Assembly: GCF_000514815.1 (NCBI RefSeq)
Contig: NZ_AZWQ01000026.1
Location: forward strand, 45,321-109,320
Direction of reading: 5' to 3'
From: Salinispora fenicalii
Lineage (GTDB): Bacteria; Actinomycetota; Actinomycetes; Mycobacteriales; Micromonosporaceae
DNA length: 64,000 bases
A program made the position numbers and the translations under genes. Positions 16,892-25,457 of this stretch are shown here, in pieces (position 1 is the first letter of the stretch; each line of letters opens with the position of its first letter). The notes beneath the pieces were generated by a model. It was not told the DNA's origin. It saw only the letters and a list, made by a program, of their open reading frames with translations, and made no database searches.

Positions 16892-17786
16892 GTCCATACT
16901 CCTTCTCCCCGCGCCAGAAGTAGACGAATCCGCCAATACCGACGACGAGTGTCCAGGCTATGGCCGTCCCCCAGAGCTGCATGGGTGTGGCGACCAGGTT
17001 CTCTCGGTTCGACTCCAGTAGGGCGTACCGGGCCAGCTCGATGTAGATCAGTGCCGGGTTGGCCTCCAGCAGGGTCGCGGCCCAGCCCGGTAGGTGATCG
17101 CGGAGCAGCGATACCGGGTAGAGCACACCGGAGGCGTAGAGCCAGGTGCGGAGCACGAACGGCATGATTTGCTTGAGGTCGGCGACCTTGGAGCCGAATC
17201 GTGCCATCACCATGGTGAGGCCGATGTTGAAGATTGTCTGCAGGAACAGAATCGGAGCGAGGAGTAGCCAACGGAGGGTGATCGGCTCGCCGGTGAACAG
17301 CACGATGGCGGCCAGGACCACCATCGACATGAGTAGTTGCTGGAGCTGCACCAGGGTGACCGTGATGGGTAGGACAGCTCGCGGGAAGTGCAGGGCCCGG
17401 ATCAGTCCGAGATTGGCGTTGATCGCACTGGTGCCGTTCGCCACCGCGGTTTGGGTGAACATGAAGACGAACACACCGGTGCAGAGGTAGGCGATGAAGT
17501 TGTCTATGTCGCGGTCCTGGGACAGGATCACGCCGAAAATCAGGTAGTAGACCGCCGCGTTGGTGATTGGGGTCAGTACCTGCCACAGTTGGCCAAGCCG
17601 GGTGTTGCTGAGCGACGAGGTTACCTTCGCGCGGGAATACGCGGTGATGAAGTGCCGGTATGCCCAAACCTGGCGGGTGTACTCGCGCAGGGGCGGTCTG
17701 TCGTTCGCGACCTTTAGCCCGTGCTGCTGCGCGAGTTCGGCGGGGGTCAGCCTGGGGTGGAGGTTGGCCACCGCGGTGTTGGCCAT
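16884..17786 (-). CDS. ABC-2 type permease, polysaccharide export
   Basis: A 300-residue membrane protein of the Wzm/TagG family. After a cytosolic N-terminus (residues 1-60) it shows about six hydrophobic segments, including YYLIFGVIL, AYLCTGVFVFMFTQ, LLMSMVVLAAIVLF and the C-terminal WTLVVGIGGFVYFW. ANPALIYIELARYALL is the conserved family region. With the ATPase it would flip an undecaprenyl-linked glycan or teichoic acid to the outer face of the membrane. The cargo may be the glycan made by the locus to the left, an inference from proximity. It is divergent from the TetR gene. Confidence 0.9.
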   Translation of the reverse strand: MANTAVANLHPRLTPAELAQQHGLKVANDRPPLREYTRQVWAYRHFITAYSRAKVTSSLSNTRLGQLWQVLTPITNAAVYYLIFGVILSQDRDIDNFIAYLCTGVFVFMFTQTAVANGTSAINANLGLIRALHFPRAVLPITVTLVQLQQLLMSMVVLAAIVLFTGEPITLRWLLLAPILFLQTIFNIGLTMVMARFGSKVADLKQIMPFVLRTWLYASGVLYPVSLLRDHLPGWAATLLEANPALIYIELARYALLESNRENLVATPMQLWGTAIAWTLVVGIGGFVYFWRGEKEYGRG

Positions 17787-17918
17787 GGTCGAGTGCTCCG
17801 ATCTTCTGTGCCATTGGGGAGCAGGTGGTCCGCAGCACAGCGGCAGGCGGGCGTTGTTGGTCTGGGAGGCGCCGTGCTGCTGCCTGGAAGTTAGTGCACG
17901 ACGCGTCGCGACGCAACC

Positions 17919-17936
17919 GTACCGTCGTTACGGTAC
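17919..17936. promoter_or_regulatory. Palindromic operator between exporter and TetR genes
   Basis: GTACCGT-CGTT-ACGGTAC is a perfect 7-bp inverted repeat with a 4-base spacer, ending 9 bases before the TetR start and about 130 bases upstream of the permease start. The size and place fit the autoregulatory site of the TetR protein. Binding is inferred. Confidence 0.65.
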
Positions 17937-17945
17937 CTTGTTGAC

Positions 17946-18578
17946 GTGGTGACCGAGAAGAAGCGCTCCCCGGTAGGTGCCGCGGTGCTGCGTGATGACA
18001 TCACCTTGGCCATCCGTGGTGCGGTCATGGCGGAGCTGGCCGAGGTAGGGTATGGGCGTCTCTCAATCGAAGCGGTAGCCCGCCGGGCTGGGGTGAGCAA
18101 GGCCGCTATCTATCGCCGTTGGCGCTCGAAGCTCGATTTGGTGCTGGATTTGGTCTCGGCGACGGCCGGACGCAACCTGCCGCTGCTCGATACCGGTAGC
18201 CTTCTGGGTGACCTGGAGATTCTGCTTCATGTAATGGCTCGTGCGCTGCAGCACCGGATGGCCCTGCAGATCATCCCGGACCTGCTCGCCGAGGCGGCGC
18301 GCACTCCACAGATCGCCGAGAAGCTCCATCAGACGCTTGAGGACTATCAGCGGACGATAGGTCTCGTCGTGATCGGCCGGGCTGTCGAGCGCGGCGAGCT
18401 GTCGGCCGCCACCGACCAGCGTCTCGCGGTGGACCTGATCGTCGGGCCGATCTATTGGCGGCTGGCGATCTCCCGGACCCCGTTGGGAACCGCGGAGGTG
18501 CGCCGGGTAGCGGAGATGATCGTGGCAGCCCTGCAGGTGGCAGGCGGGGGGCCCGACGCCCCCGAGGCGGCGGTATGA
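17946..18578 (+). CDS. TetR family transcriptional regulator
   Basis: A protein of about 210 residues with an N-terminal helix-turn-helix (LSIEAVARRAGVSKAAIYRRWRSK, about residues 38-62) and a ligand domain of the TetR_C_16/C_11 style (GRAVERGELSAATDQRLAVDLIVGPIYWRL). No Shine-Dalgarno precedes either GTG (17946 or 17949), so the transcript may be leaderless. It probably represses itself and perhaps the divergent exporter through the palindrome immediately upstream. The inducer is unknown. Confidence 0.87.
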   Translation: MVTEKKRSPVGAAVLRDDITLAIRGAVMAELAEVGYGRLSIEAVARRAGVSKAAIYRRWRSKLDLVLDLVSATAGRNLPLLDTGSLLGDLEILLHVMARALQHRMALQIIPDLLAEAARTPQIAEKLHQTLEDYQRTIGLVVIGRAVERGELSAATDQRLAVDLIVGPIYWRLAISRTPLGTAEVRRVAEMIVAALQVAGGGPDAPEAAV

Positions 18579-18684
18579 GGCCGGCATCCCAGCGCGGGCA
18601 CGTCAACTACGGCTGCGCTCTCCCTTAAACCGTGGCCATCTGCGACCATTCGTGGTCAACGAAGGCGAGAGTTGGGGGCACTGG

Positions 18685-19341
18685 GTGCGGATCCTGCTTG
18701 TCGAGGACGACCGCCGGGTTGCCGCCGCGCTTACTGCGGCCCTGACCCGGCGCGGCTACCAGGTGGAGCACGCGGCGACGGTCGCCGCCGCGCTCTGTGC
18801 CGCCCCGTGCGACCTGGCCCTGCTGGATCTCACCCTGCCCGACGGGGACGGCACCGACCTGTGTCGGGAGCTACGGCGGCGCAGCAGCCAACTCGGGATC
18901 ATCGCGGTGACCGCGCGGGGGGAGGAGCGCGACCGGGTGCTGGGGCTGCGGATCGGCGCGGACGACTACGTGGTCAAGCCGTTCTCGATGGTGGAGCTGC
19001 AGGCCCGGATCGAGGCGGTGCTGCGCCGTGCCGCCCACGCCGCGCCTGAGCGCAACGTGATCGAGGTCGGTCCGGTCCAGATCGACGTAGCGGCTCGTAC
19101 GGTCCGCATCCATGCCCAGGAGGTGGCGCTGACCCGCAAGGAGTTTGACGTACTTCTCTCCCTGGCCCGCCAGCCCGGGTCCGCCGTGCCCCGCGATCGG
19201 ATTCTGCTCGACGCCTGGGGCACCACCTTCGCCGACCGGCACACCGTCGAGGTGCATGTCGGCTCCCTGCGTGGCAAGCTGGGCGACCCACGCCTGGTGG
19301 AGACCGTACGCGGAATCGGCTACCGCCTGCGGAACGGGTGA
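18685..19341 (+). CDS. OmpR-family response regulator
   Basis: A 218-residue two-component regulator. The receiver domain (VRILLVEDDRR) has phosphoacceptor Asp48 in LALLDLTLPDGDG and Lys98 in DDYVVKPF; the C-terminal winged helix covers about residues 125-218 (LTRKEFDVLLSL, HTVEVHVGSLRGKL, VRGIGYRL). I chose GTG 18685, with a G-rich site upstream, rather than GTG 18652, which adds an unrelated leader. It is followed 6 bases later by its sensor kinase. Confidence 0.92.
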   Translation: MRILLVEDDRRVAAALTAALTRRGYQVEHAATVAAALCAAPCDLALLDLTLPDGDGTDLCRELRRRSSQLGIIAVTARGEERDRVLGLRIGADDYVVKPFSMVELQARIEAVLRRAAHAAPERNVIEVGPVQIDVAARTVRIHAQEVALTRKEFDVLLSLARQPGSAVPRDRILLDAWGTTFADRHTVEVHVGSLRGKLGDPRLVETVRGIGYRLRNG

Positions 19342-19347
19342 GGTGCG

Positions 19348-20772
19348 GTGCGTCGCCGCCTGGTGATCAGTTATCTGCTGCTTATGGTGCTGGTCCTGGT
19401 CGCCCTGGAGACCCCGCTCGCGGCCACCCTGGCCAGCCGGGAGACCGAGCGGGTCCGCGCCGACCGGCTCGCCGACGCCACCCGCTTCGCGTCGCTGGCC
19501 GATACGGCGCTGCGCGGCGGCAGCACCGGCCCGATCGGCAGTGAGCTGGACCGCTATGACGAGCTGTACGGCATCGGCGCCGCGGTCGTTGACCGGGACC
19601 GGCAGACGGTGATCGCGTCGCCGAGCTGGCAACCCGCTTCGGGCACCCGGGGGGCGCTCGACGTGGCCCTCTCCGGGCAGCAGGCCAGCGGGCCCGACTC
19701 GGTGCTGCCCTGGGTGGCTGGGCCGATCGTCGTCGCGGTGCCGATCAACGACGGCGGCGAAGTGCTTGGCGCGGTGGTCACCATCACCCCCACCAATCGG
19801 ATCCGGGAGGCCATCACCACCTGGTGGCTGCTGCTCGCCGGCGCCGGCCTGCTCGCGGTGCTGGCCTGTGTTCTGACCGCGTTCACCCTGGCCGGGTGGG
19901 TGCTGCGACCGGTCACCGAGCTGGACGCAGTCACCCACGAGATCGCCGAGGGTGACCGGAACGCCCGCGTGCAGCATCGGCAGGGCCCACCCGAACTGCG
20001 CCGCCTGGCGGAGAGCTTCAATCACATGGCCGACGCCGTCTCCGACGTCATGGATCGGCAGCGGGCCTTCGTGGCGCACGCCAGCCACCAACTCCGCAAT
20101 CCGTTGACGGCGCTGCGGCTGCGGGTCGAGGAACTGGGGCCAAGTCTGGGTGACCCGCAGGGCCAGGCCGAGCATCAGCTTGCCCTGGCCGAGACCGACC
20201 GGCTGGCGCTCGTGCTGGATGCTCTGCTCACCCTGGCTCGGGCCGAGCGGACGGAGAACTTGCGCTTGACCGTTGACGCGGCGGCGGTCGCTGCGAGCCG
20301 GGTGGCGGCGTGGGAGCCGCTGGCGCGCCACCGGTCGATCACGTTGCGCCTGGATGTCGATGCTGCTCCAGCCTACGCGAGGACCGTGCCGACCGCCGTT
20401 GACCAGGCGCTCGACGCGTTGATCGACAACGCGGTGAAGTTCAGTAGCGCGGGGGGTGAGGTGACTGTGGCGGTTCGGGGTCGGGGCGACGGGACGACGC
20501 TGCAGGTACGCGACACCGGCCCGGGTATGACGGCCAGCCAGCTCGACCAGGCGACCGAACGGTTCTGGCGGGCGCCGGAGGCACAGAATATTGACGGCGC
20601 CGGGCTGGGTTTGGCCATCGTGGCGGTCCTGGTGGATGCCTCCGCGGGGCGGCTCAGTATGCGTCCGAACCTGCCCCACGGCCTGATCGCGGCCCTCTGG
20701 TTTCCCGCGTCGTTGCCCACCCCCGCCGACGACGGGGAGCAGAACGCGCCCAGCCCTTCTGCTCGGGGCTGA
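19348..20772 (+). CDS. Sensor histidine kinase
   Basis: A 474-residue membrane kinase. Transmembrane helix 1 is about residues 6-28, an extracytoplasmic sensor follows to about 155, helix 2 is 157-184, then a HAMP domain, the phosphoacceptor His247 in HASHQLRNPLTALRLR, and the ATPase domain with N box (ALIDNAVKFS), DTGPGM and GAGLGLAIV. It partners the preceding response regulator. The gene converges on a TAXI solute-binding lipoprotein gene 7 bases away, which may supply its signal; the signal itself is unknown. Confidence 0.92.
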   Translation: MRRRLVISYLLLMVLVLVALETPLAATLASRETERVRADRLADATRFASLADTALRGGSTGPIGSELDRYDELYGIGAAVVDRDRQTVIASPSWQPASGTRGALDVALSGQQASGPDSVLPWVAGPIVVAVPINDGGEVLGAVVTITPTNRIREAITTWWLLLAGAGLLAVLACVLTAFTLAGWVLRPVTELDAVTHEIAEGDRNARVQHRQGPPELRRLAESFNHMADAVSDVMDRQRAFVAHASHQLRNPLTALRLRVEELGPSLGDPQGQAEHQLALAETDRLALVLDALLTLARAERTENLRLTVDAAAVAASRVAAWEPLARHRSITLRLDVDAAPAYARTVPTAVDQALDALIDNAVKFSSAGGEVTVAVRGRGDGTTLQVRDTGPGMTASQLDQATERFWRAPEAQNIDGAGLGLAIVAVLVDASAGRLSMRPNLPHGLIAALWFPASLPTPADDGEQNAPSPSARG

Positions 20773-20779
20773 GCGGTGG

Positions 20780-21736
20780 CTACGGTTTGACCGCGTTGTA
20801 CCAGGCCACCGCCCCGGGGTGCAGTGGTAGGGGGGTGGTGTTGATGGCCGAGCGCTGACTCATCTGGCCGGCTGCGGGGTGTGCCGACGCCAACTCCTCG
20901 CGCCGCTCCATGAGCAGCCGGGTCAGCTCCCGGACCAGTGGCTCCGGCAGGTCGGCGCGGACGATCAGGTAGTTCGGGTTGGCGACGGTGGTCACCGGAT
21001 CCACCCCGTACACCGAGCGGGGAATGTCCCGGGAGACGTAGAAGCCGGGGTGCTGGGCGCGCAGCGGCGTGCTCCACGCGCCCAGGTCGACCAGTTGGAC
21101 GCGCCGTTGTGCGGCCAGTGTCGCTACCGCCCCCACCGGTAGGCCGCCGGAGAAGAAGAACGCGTCGATCTGGCCCGCGTGCAGCGCCTCGACCGAGTCG
21201 TCTAGGCCGAGCCGTTCCCGGTGGACCTCGTTCCCGCCGAGTCGGGCCACGTCGAGCAGCCGGGACGTGGTGATTTCGGTGCCGGAGCCGGGTGCCCCCA
21301 CTGAGACCCGGCGGTCCCGCACATCGGCGAGGGTGCGGATGCCGCTGGTCGGGGTGGTGACGAGGTGTAGGAGGTCGTCGTAGACACGGGCCACAGCGGC
21401 CGTCGTCGGCGGCATGGCCGAGACGGTGGGGAGCACGTCGGCCTGGGTGAAGCCGAGTTCCGCTTCGCCAGCGCCGACGAGTTGGATGTTCTCCGCCGAA
21501 GCGGCGGTCACTAGCACTTCCGCCTCAACGTTCGGTAGCTCCCGATTGAGGATGGTAGCCAGTGACTGTCCGAAGGCGTAGTAGACGGCGGTGGGACTAC
21601 CGGTGGCGATTCGGATCTTCACTGCTGGCGGAGGACCGTGCTGGCAGCCGGTGAGACCTGGCAGCGCCATCGCAAGGAGCAGCACCAGCAGCACCGCGTC
21701 GCGTCGGCGACCTGGGATTCTGATCACGCGCTGCAC
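20780..21736 (-). CDS. TAXI family substrate-binding lipoprotein
   Basis: A 318-residue TRAP-associated extracytoplasmic immunogenic (TAXI) family protein. The signal ends in a lipobox, LPGLTGC with Cys31, so it should be lipid-anchored outside the membrane. Family signatures are IRIATGSPTAVYYAFGQSLA near the start, VRDRRVSVGAPGSGTEITTSRLL and DAFFFSGGLP. TAXI proteins usually feed a TRAP permease, but none is adjacent; this and its place opposite a two-component system suggest a sensing role. Confidence 0.9.
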   Translation of the reverse strand: MQRVIRIPGRRRDAVLLVLLLAMALPGLTGCQHGPPPAVKIRIATGSPTAVYYAFGQSLATILNRELPNVEAEVLVTAASAENIQLVGAGEAELGFTQADVLPTVSAMPPTTAAVARVYDDLLHLVTTPTSGIRTLADVRDRRVSVGAPGSGTEITTSRLLDVARLGGNEVHRERLGLDDSVEALHAGQIDAFFFSGGLPVGAVATLAAQRRVQLVDLGAWSTPLRAQHPGFYVSRDIPRSVYGVDPVTTVANPNYLIVRADLPEPLVRELTRLLMERREELASAHPAAGQMSQRSAINTTPLPLHPGAVAWYNAVKP

Positions 21737-21820
21737 TGTGCGCTGTGCGGGCGGTCGGGCGCAACCCCGATCGTCCGTGAATGCGGCCGCAGCGCTCGGC
21801 TCGCCGGCCCACCGAGGAGA

Positions 21821-22495
21821 TCAGATGACCATTGTTTCGGGGGGCGGTGGCCCTAGCTCGGTGGCCTGCATGATCCGTTCGCAGGCCGGGCCTTGTGGCA
21901 CGCTCACCAGATAGCAGCCGGTGCCAGGGCGCAGTATCGCCGGCGCGTCCAACAAGGCGGCGCTTCGGACGAGGATTGCCGCCAGGTCCCGGTCGGTCAC
22001 CCGGATTCCGAGGATGTGTCGTCGGATGTGTCGGCCGCCAGCCAGCAGCGCGGCCCGCCAGGCCGCTGCGGCTAGCCGGGTCCGCCCCATTCGTCGAGCG
22101 CCGGACGCGCCGCGTACCGGCGCACCGATGAGTTCCCCGCGTCCACGGCGCCAGCTGGCATCCAGTACGGCGGCGTACTCGGGTTGGTGGGTCGGGGCGA
22201 TGGTCAGCCGGTGCAACTCGTAGCGGCGGCGCAGCCCGCCGACGGCGCGTTCATGCGTGACCGGAACCTCGAGTTGGTAGAGCAGATGGCGGAGCCGCTG
22301 TGCCGCGTCCTCGCGGTTGAACTCCACCCTCTCAGGTGGGTGGACGGGGGCGCCACGCTGGCGTCGGGCCGTCGTCGTCGGCGCGGTCACGCAGCGCAGG
22401 AGACAGGCGGCCTCGAACGCGGCGGTCAGGGTCAGCCAGTCCAGCGGATGCGGGGTCGACGCTGACCGGGGGTGGTCCAGCAGGGTCTGGTTCAC
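21821..22495 (-). CDS. Conserved actinobacterial protein of unknown function
   Basis: A 224-residue protein starting at GTG 22495, with AAGGAG 7 bases upstream. It has no signal peptide or membrane segment. It is rich in Arg and Ala (RRGRGELIGAPVRGASGARR, GGRHIRRHILGIRVTDRDLAAILVRSA) and I recognise no family. A basic helical middle part might bind nucleic acid. It is a single leftward gene between the TAXI gene and a membrane glycosyltransferase-like gene. Confidence 0.6.
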   Translation of the reverse strand: MNQTLLDHPRSASTPHPLDWLTLTAAFEAACLLRCVTAPTTTARRQRGAPVHPPERVEFNREDAAQRLRHLLYQLEVPVTHERAVGGLRRRYELHRLTIAPTHQPEYAAVLDASWRRGRGELIGAPVRGASGARRMGRTRLAAAAWRAALLAGGRHIRRHILGIRVTDRDLAAILVRSAALLDAPAILRPGTGCYLVSVPQGPACERIMQATELGPPPPETMVI

Positions 22496-22607
22496 CTTGG
22501 GACTCCTTATCGGCGTCGGACTACCCCTACGGTGACGGCTGTCACAAGCGTAGGGAACCGATTGGGCCAAGCCTTGAGGAAATCTTGCGGGTGCGATGAC
22601 AGGCGCC

Positions 22608-24221
22608 CTACCGCCCAGGACGAAGCGGTGTCTCTGGGTGATATATCCGATACTCATCAAGGTCGGCGATGAGGGAAGCGTCGGCTCGCTCGCCTAGCAG
22701 TTGGCGCAGCCGCTGTTCCTGGGGCGACCCGGTCTCCACCACATATCCGGGCCGGCTCGCCGCCGCCACCCGCGTCCAGTAGACGGGGTAGCGGTTTTGT
22801 CCCGGGACGAGCCCGTCGTCAAGGACTCCACAGGCCACCGCCTCGTCCGTATTGAAGATCAAGCGGTTGCAGGTCCAGTAGCTTCCGTAGACCTCGTAAG
22901 GGCCGGACGCGCGCAGCGTGTCCGCCAGATTTCGGGCGGCACGCTCGTCCGCCCGCGGGGCGACGGTGCCGGTGGCGACGAAGAGCACCGTGACCAGCGA
23001 AGCGGTGGCGACGAGGGTGGCGAGGAGCGCTGCGGCGAGCGTGCCGGCCAGCCGAGTAAGCACGCCTGCGGTGCCCCGCAGGGCCGCGACCGCCGCCTGC
23101 CAGAGGGGCCACAGCACCGCGGGTAGGGAAAGCTGCAGCAGCGCCAGGTAGCGGGCATTGGCCAGAGGATCCGTGGCGGCGAGTGGGCTTCGCGCGTACG
23201 ACAGGAGAGTCAACGCCGCGCCGACGACCAGCGCGAGGTGCACGACCGGGGCGACCCGCGCGGCACGTCCGGTAGCCCGCCGATACGCGATGATCGCGAC
23301 CACGGTCGCGATCATCAGCAGCGCCGGGTAGAGCAGGCCGAACGACTGCGGCCAGCGGCCACACCCGTCGATTGGGCAGAGTCCCGTGGCCAGCGGCACC
23401 CCCTCCAATACGGCACCGGAAAACCGTTGGGTCAACGCCGGGCCCGGACCGTCGTCGGTGTTGACCTCGCCGAGCACCGACAGCGGGTCCGTGCCTGGGC
23501 CGGCGGTGAGGTAGTACGCAAGCATCGGTGTGACGCCGAGGATGAACCCGGCCACCAACAGTGCGCCCGCCCAGCCGAGCAGGTCGCGGCGGACTGCCCA
23601 GAGCAGCGCGAGAGCGGCAGCGCCGACGTAGGGCAGGATCAGCCAGTCAGACCAGACGGCGACCCCGGCGAGCAGACCGAACAGGCCAACAGCCAGCCGG
23701 CGGTGCCGGAGCGTCCCCCGGGCCAGCCCCACCACGACCAGCAGCATCAGCAGCACCGCCACCTTCCCCTCCGGGCGCCCGCCCACCACGGTCAGTTGGT
23801 CCCGGACCACTCGCTGCGAACCGAGCGCGAGCAGGCCGACGACCAGGGTGGCGAACCAGGGGGAGCCGATCCGGCGGGTCAGTCGATAGATCAGCCAGAG
23901 GAAGAGCGCGTAGAGGGCCAGCAGCGGCAGCCGCAGCACCGGCCAGCTTGGTCCGAAAAGCGCAAGCAGGGGCGCGGCGAGGTACGACTCCAGCACCCCC
24001 ATGTAGTGCTGCCCGTACAGGAACACGGGCCGCTCCTGGCCAGCGGCGATGTGTAGGGCGGCGAGTCCGAACGTCGCCTCGTCGCTGTTTGACGGCGGGA
24101 CCGTGGAGAGCGTGAGGAGCAGCCGGTACCCGACGCCGCCCACCCCGAGCAGCAGCGCGACGAGGGCCGGCGGGTCCAGCCCTGGGCGCCACCGTCCACG
24201 GCGCGGTAGCGGTTGCGACAC
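22608..24221 (-). CDS. Polytopic membrane protein, GT39/ArnT-like glycosyltransferase
   Basis: About 537 residues with roughly ten to twelve hydrophobic segments, starting PPALVALLLGVGGVGYRLLLTL. The first outer loop has PPSNSDEATFGL, where the acidic pair corresponds to the catalytic position of GT-C (GT39/GT83, DUF2029-like) transferases. A soluble C-terminal domain (about 435-537) carries two cysteines in YWTCNRLIFNTDEAVACG. Such enzymes transfer a sugar from a polyprenyl-phosphate carrier outside the membrane. The start is uncertain: GTG 24221 has a G-rich upstream site; GTG 24260 would add 13 residues. Confidence 0.75.
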   Translation of the reverse strand: MSQPLPRRGRWRPGLDPPALVALLLGVGGVGYRLLLTLSTVPPSNSDEATFGLAALHIAAGQERPVFLYGQHYMGVLESYLAAPLLALFGPSWPVLRLPLLALYALFLWLIYRLTRRIGSPWFATLVVGLLALGSQRVVRDQLTVVGGRPEGKVAVLLMLLVVVGLARGTLRHRRLAVGLFGLLAGVAVWSDWLILPYVGAAALALLWAVRRDLLGWAGALLVAGFILGVTPMLAYYLTAGPGTDPLSVLGEVNTDDGPGPALTQRFSGAVLEGVPLATGLCPIDGCGRWPQSFGLLYPALLMIATVVAIIAYRRATGRAARVAPVVHLALVVGAALTLLSYARSPLAATDPLANARYLALLQLSLPAVLWPLWQAAVAALRGTAGVLTRLAGTLAAALLATLVATASLVTVLFVATGTVAPRADERAARNLADTLRASGPYEVYGSYWTCNRLIFNTDEAVACGVLDDGLVPGQNRYPVYWTRVAAASRPGYVVETGSPQEQRLRQLLGERADASLIADLDEYRIYHPETPLRPGR

Positions 24222-24345
24222 GACCCGGCCCCCGTCATCCTCCTCACCGGAGTCTGTCACAGGCGTTCGGTGGGGCGGAGCGGTTCGGTGCTCCGGCCGT
24301 TCGGCTGCCGTGGCCGGGGCAAATCGGTTGTGGCAGGGTGGCCGT

Positions 24346-25389
24346 GTGTCACCGACTTCCGCCGGCCAACTGGCCGTACCCCAACTACACCGGGCCGCGC
24401 GGATGGAGGACGCCGTACACCGTCTGGTCGAGCGGCGGCTCCGGCGCACCGGTTGGCGGATCCACACCGTGGCCTACCCGGGCTACGGGGCCCCGGGCTG
24501 GGTCCGGGTGATGTGTCGGGTGCTGTTGGGGCGGCCGGACAACCGGCAGCGGGGCCGGCCGGAGAAGGTTCGGGGCTGGCGTAGCTTCGCCACCCTGCCG
24601 GCCAAGCACGTCCGGGTGGACATTGAGTCGGGGGGAGAGCGGCACGAGACGCGAACCGACCGCAGCGGCTTCGTGGACACGATTGTGCCGGTGGACCTGC
24701 CCCCGGGTTGGGGGTCGGTACAGATCCAAGTCCCGGAGGCCGAGCCGGTCCAGGCGCCGGTACGGATTCTTGACCCCCGGGTGCGCTTCGGGGTGATCTC
24801 CGACGTGGACGACACGGTCATGGTCACCACGCTGCCCCGGCCCCTGCTGGCCGCCTGGAACACGTTCGTCCTGGACGAGCACGCCCGGGCCGCGGTGCCC
24901 GGGATGGCCGTGCTGTACGAGCGGCTGGTCACCGCCCACCCCGGCGCCCCGGTGCTCTACCTGTCCACCGGCGCCTGGAATGTGGCGCCCACCCTCACCC
25001 GGTTTCTGTCTCGGCATCTCTATCCGGCTGGGCCGCTGCTGCTCACCGACTGGGGCCCGACGGCGGACCGGTGGTTCCGCAGCGGCCGGGAACACAAGCG
25101 GGCCACCCTGATCCGGCTCGCCACGGAGTTCCCGGACGTGCGGTGGTTGCTGGTCGGCGACGATGGTCAGCACGACCAGGAGATCTACCGGGAGTTTGCG
25201 GTGTCCCACCCGGACAACGTCGCTGGGATCGCGATTCGCCGGCTCTCCCCTACCCAGGCGATGCTCGCCGGCGCGCTGCCGTACTCCGCCAGCGACAGCG
25301 CCTCCACTCCGCCGGTGGGACAGGAGTGGCTGTCTGCGCCGGACGGGGCCGGCCTGTGGCAATTGCTGCGGGAGGCGGGTCTGGTCTGA
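24346..25389 (+). CDS. App1-type phosphatase domain protein (DUF2183)
   Basis: A 347-residue cytosolic protein of the DUF2183/App1 family, HAD-like proteins related to yeast phosphatidate phosphatase App1. The N-terminal part (EDAVHRLVERRLRRTGW ... VDIESGGERHET) is a small beta domain; the catalytic part has ISDVDDTVM (DxDxT-like), YLSTGAWNV and LLVGDDGQHD, the HAD-type motifs. I chose GTG 24346 over ATG 24403 since relatives extend through HRAARMEDAV. The bacterial substrate is unknown. Confidence 0.82.
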   Translation: MSPTSAGQLAVPQLHRAARMEDAVHRLVERRLRRTGWRIHTVAYPGYGAPGWVRVMCRVLLGRPDNRQRGRPEKVRGWRSFATLPAKHVRVDIESGGERHETRTDRSGFVDTIVPVDLPPGWGSVQIQVPEAEPVQAPVRILDPRVRFGVISDVDDTVMVTTLPRPLLAAWNTFVLDEHARAAVPGMAVLYERLVTAHPGAPVLYLSTGAWNVAPTLTRFLSRHLYPAGPLLLTDWGPTADRWFRSGREHKRATLIRLATEFPDVRWLLVGDDGQHDQEIYREFAVSHPDNVAGIAIRRLSPTQAMLAGALPYSASDSASTPPVGQEWLSAPDGAGLWQLLREAGLV

Positions 25390-25457
25390 GCCGTGGCCAC
25401 GAGACCTTGATAGCGTCGGGACATGGCTGATGTGGGCCGGGACCAGGAGGTCACGTG

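Noticed and set aside
18871..20679. A 602-codon minus-strand frame
   Set aside because: It lies opposite the response regulator and histidine kinase, both complete with motifs; the antisense product is low-complexity His/Gln/Arg-rich.
24049..24345. Longer N-terminus for the App1-type protein
   Set aside because: The frame is open, but the extra residues overlap the divergent membrane glycosyltransferase gene, are arginine/serine-rich and lack a ribosome site.
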